From: Gammaproteobacteria bacterium
Lineage (GTDB): Bacteria > Pseudomonadota > Gammaproteobacteria > Pseudomonadales > Azotimanducaceae_A
Assembly (NCBI GenBank): GCA_028819775.1
Contig: JAPPKV010000315.1
Location: 1-8,738 of the forward strand
Length of the DNA stretch: 8,738 nucleotides
Direction: 5' to 3'
Positions 8,540-8,738 of the stretch are shown piece after piece (position 1 is the first letter of the stretch; each line of letters opens with the position of its first letter). The position numbers and the translations under genes are program-made. The notes under the pieces were generated by a model, which was given only the letters and a program-made list of their open reading frames with translations, made no database searches and was not told the origin of the DNA.

Positions 8540-8579
8540 AGCAACGGGTTGCTGTGCCGCGCAAACTGGGTCACCAGTT
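8540..8579. repeat. Two adjacent short palindromes upstream of the minus-strand promoter
   Basis: AGCAAC-GG-GTTGCT (8540-8553) and AACTGG-GTCA-CCAGTT (8564-8579) each have perfect 6-bp arms. Their centres are 25 bp apart. They lie about 45-90 bp upstream of the -35 of the cluster promoter, a usual place for activator or repressor sites. The regulator is unknown. Confidence 0.35.
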
Positions 8580-8738
8580 CGGTAGCCTCACCGGCCAGCA
8601 ACACAAGCTCGAGAGCCCCGCCTCGGGGTCACGTTCAAGCCCGGTGCTTCTAGGAACTGTGTCAATTGGCTTAGGGGTTACTATCAGCATATTCCAATAA
8701 GAAAGTGAGCCTATCCGCGCGGCTTTCGTGGCGGGGAT
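8580..8738. other. Right-edge non-coding stretch; no gene seen
   Basis: A compact hairpin CCCCG-CCT-CGGGG lies at 8616-8628. GTGTCAATT at 8659-8667 repeats the same 9-mer at 8489-8497, which contains the cluster's -35. The last 90 bases are less GC-rich. No open frame with a ribosome site is seen before the window ends. Confidence 0.4.

Noticed and set aside
8250..8564. Upstream extension of the 194-aa protein to 299 residues
   Set aside because: The extension is Arg- and Cys-rich shadow of the 61-aa membrane protein gene.
8616..8628. Intrinsic terminator at the CCCCG/CGGGG hairpin
   Set aside because: No T tract follows on either strand.
4300..8738. CRISPR array, integron attC sites, insertion sequence ends, integrase
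   Set aside because: I looked for regular repeats, attC core pairs, transposase motifs and tyrosine recombinase motifs and found none.

Overview
The window is high-GC bacterial DNA. The best lineage clue is a bimodular, E. coli-type QueF, which points to Pseudomonadota or a similar Gram-negative. A lineage such as Acidobacteriota cannot be excluded. The RND-type membrane protein at the left edge also implies a double-membrane cell. The deeper taxon is inference.

Left part (1-4299) looks like ordinary chromosome. It starts inside a large reading frame (3-2390) that joins the C-terminal half of an RND efflux permease to an ABC ATPase. The ATPase domain is itself interrupted by about 190 residues carrying four hydrophobic segments. 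A 4-nt stop/start overlap leads into an ABC-2 type permease (2387-3103), so the two were probably translated together as parts of one exporter. After a perfect 8-bp hairpin comes queF (3148-3954), the preQ1-forming nitrile reductase of queuosine synthesis. Two stable RNA genes follow in tandem: the SRP 4.5S RNA (about 4081-4202) and tRNA-Ser(GGA) (4209-4299).

Right part (4300-8738) looks like accessory DNA. It begins with an abrupt AT-rich block right after the tRNA 3' end, as expected where an island has entered a tRNA-Ser gene, although no integrase or second att copy lies in the window. A plus-strand gene (4547-5344) encodes a protein with an abortive-infection C-terminal (Abi_C-like) domain. 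About 800 bp without a supportable gene follows. Then come four minus-strand genes, read from right to left: a 61-aa single-pass membrane protein, a 194-aa membrane protein with a TPR-like tail, a 98-aa acidic protein of unknown family, and a 330-aa protein with zinc ribbon, winged-helix-like and nucleoside 2-deoxyribosyltransferase-like domains. A sigma-70-like promoter sits so close to the first of these that its transcript would be nearly leaderless.

The island genes read like a small defence cargo (Abi_C protein, NDT-like putative effector, small membrane proteins), but no named defence system is recognised. The two most unusual items are the interrupted RND-ABC fusion and the minus-strand cluster ending in the zinc-ribbon/NDT-like protein.
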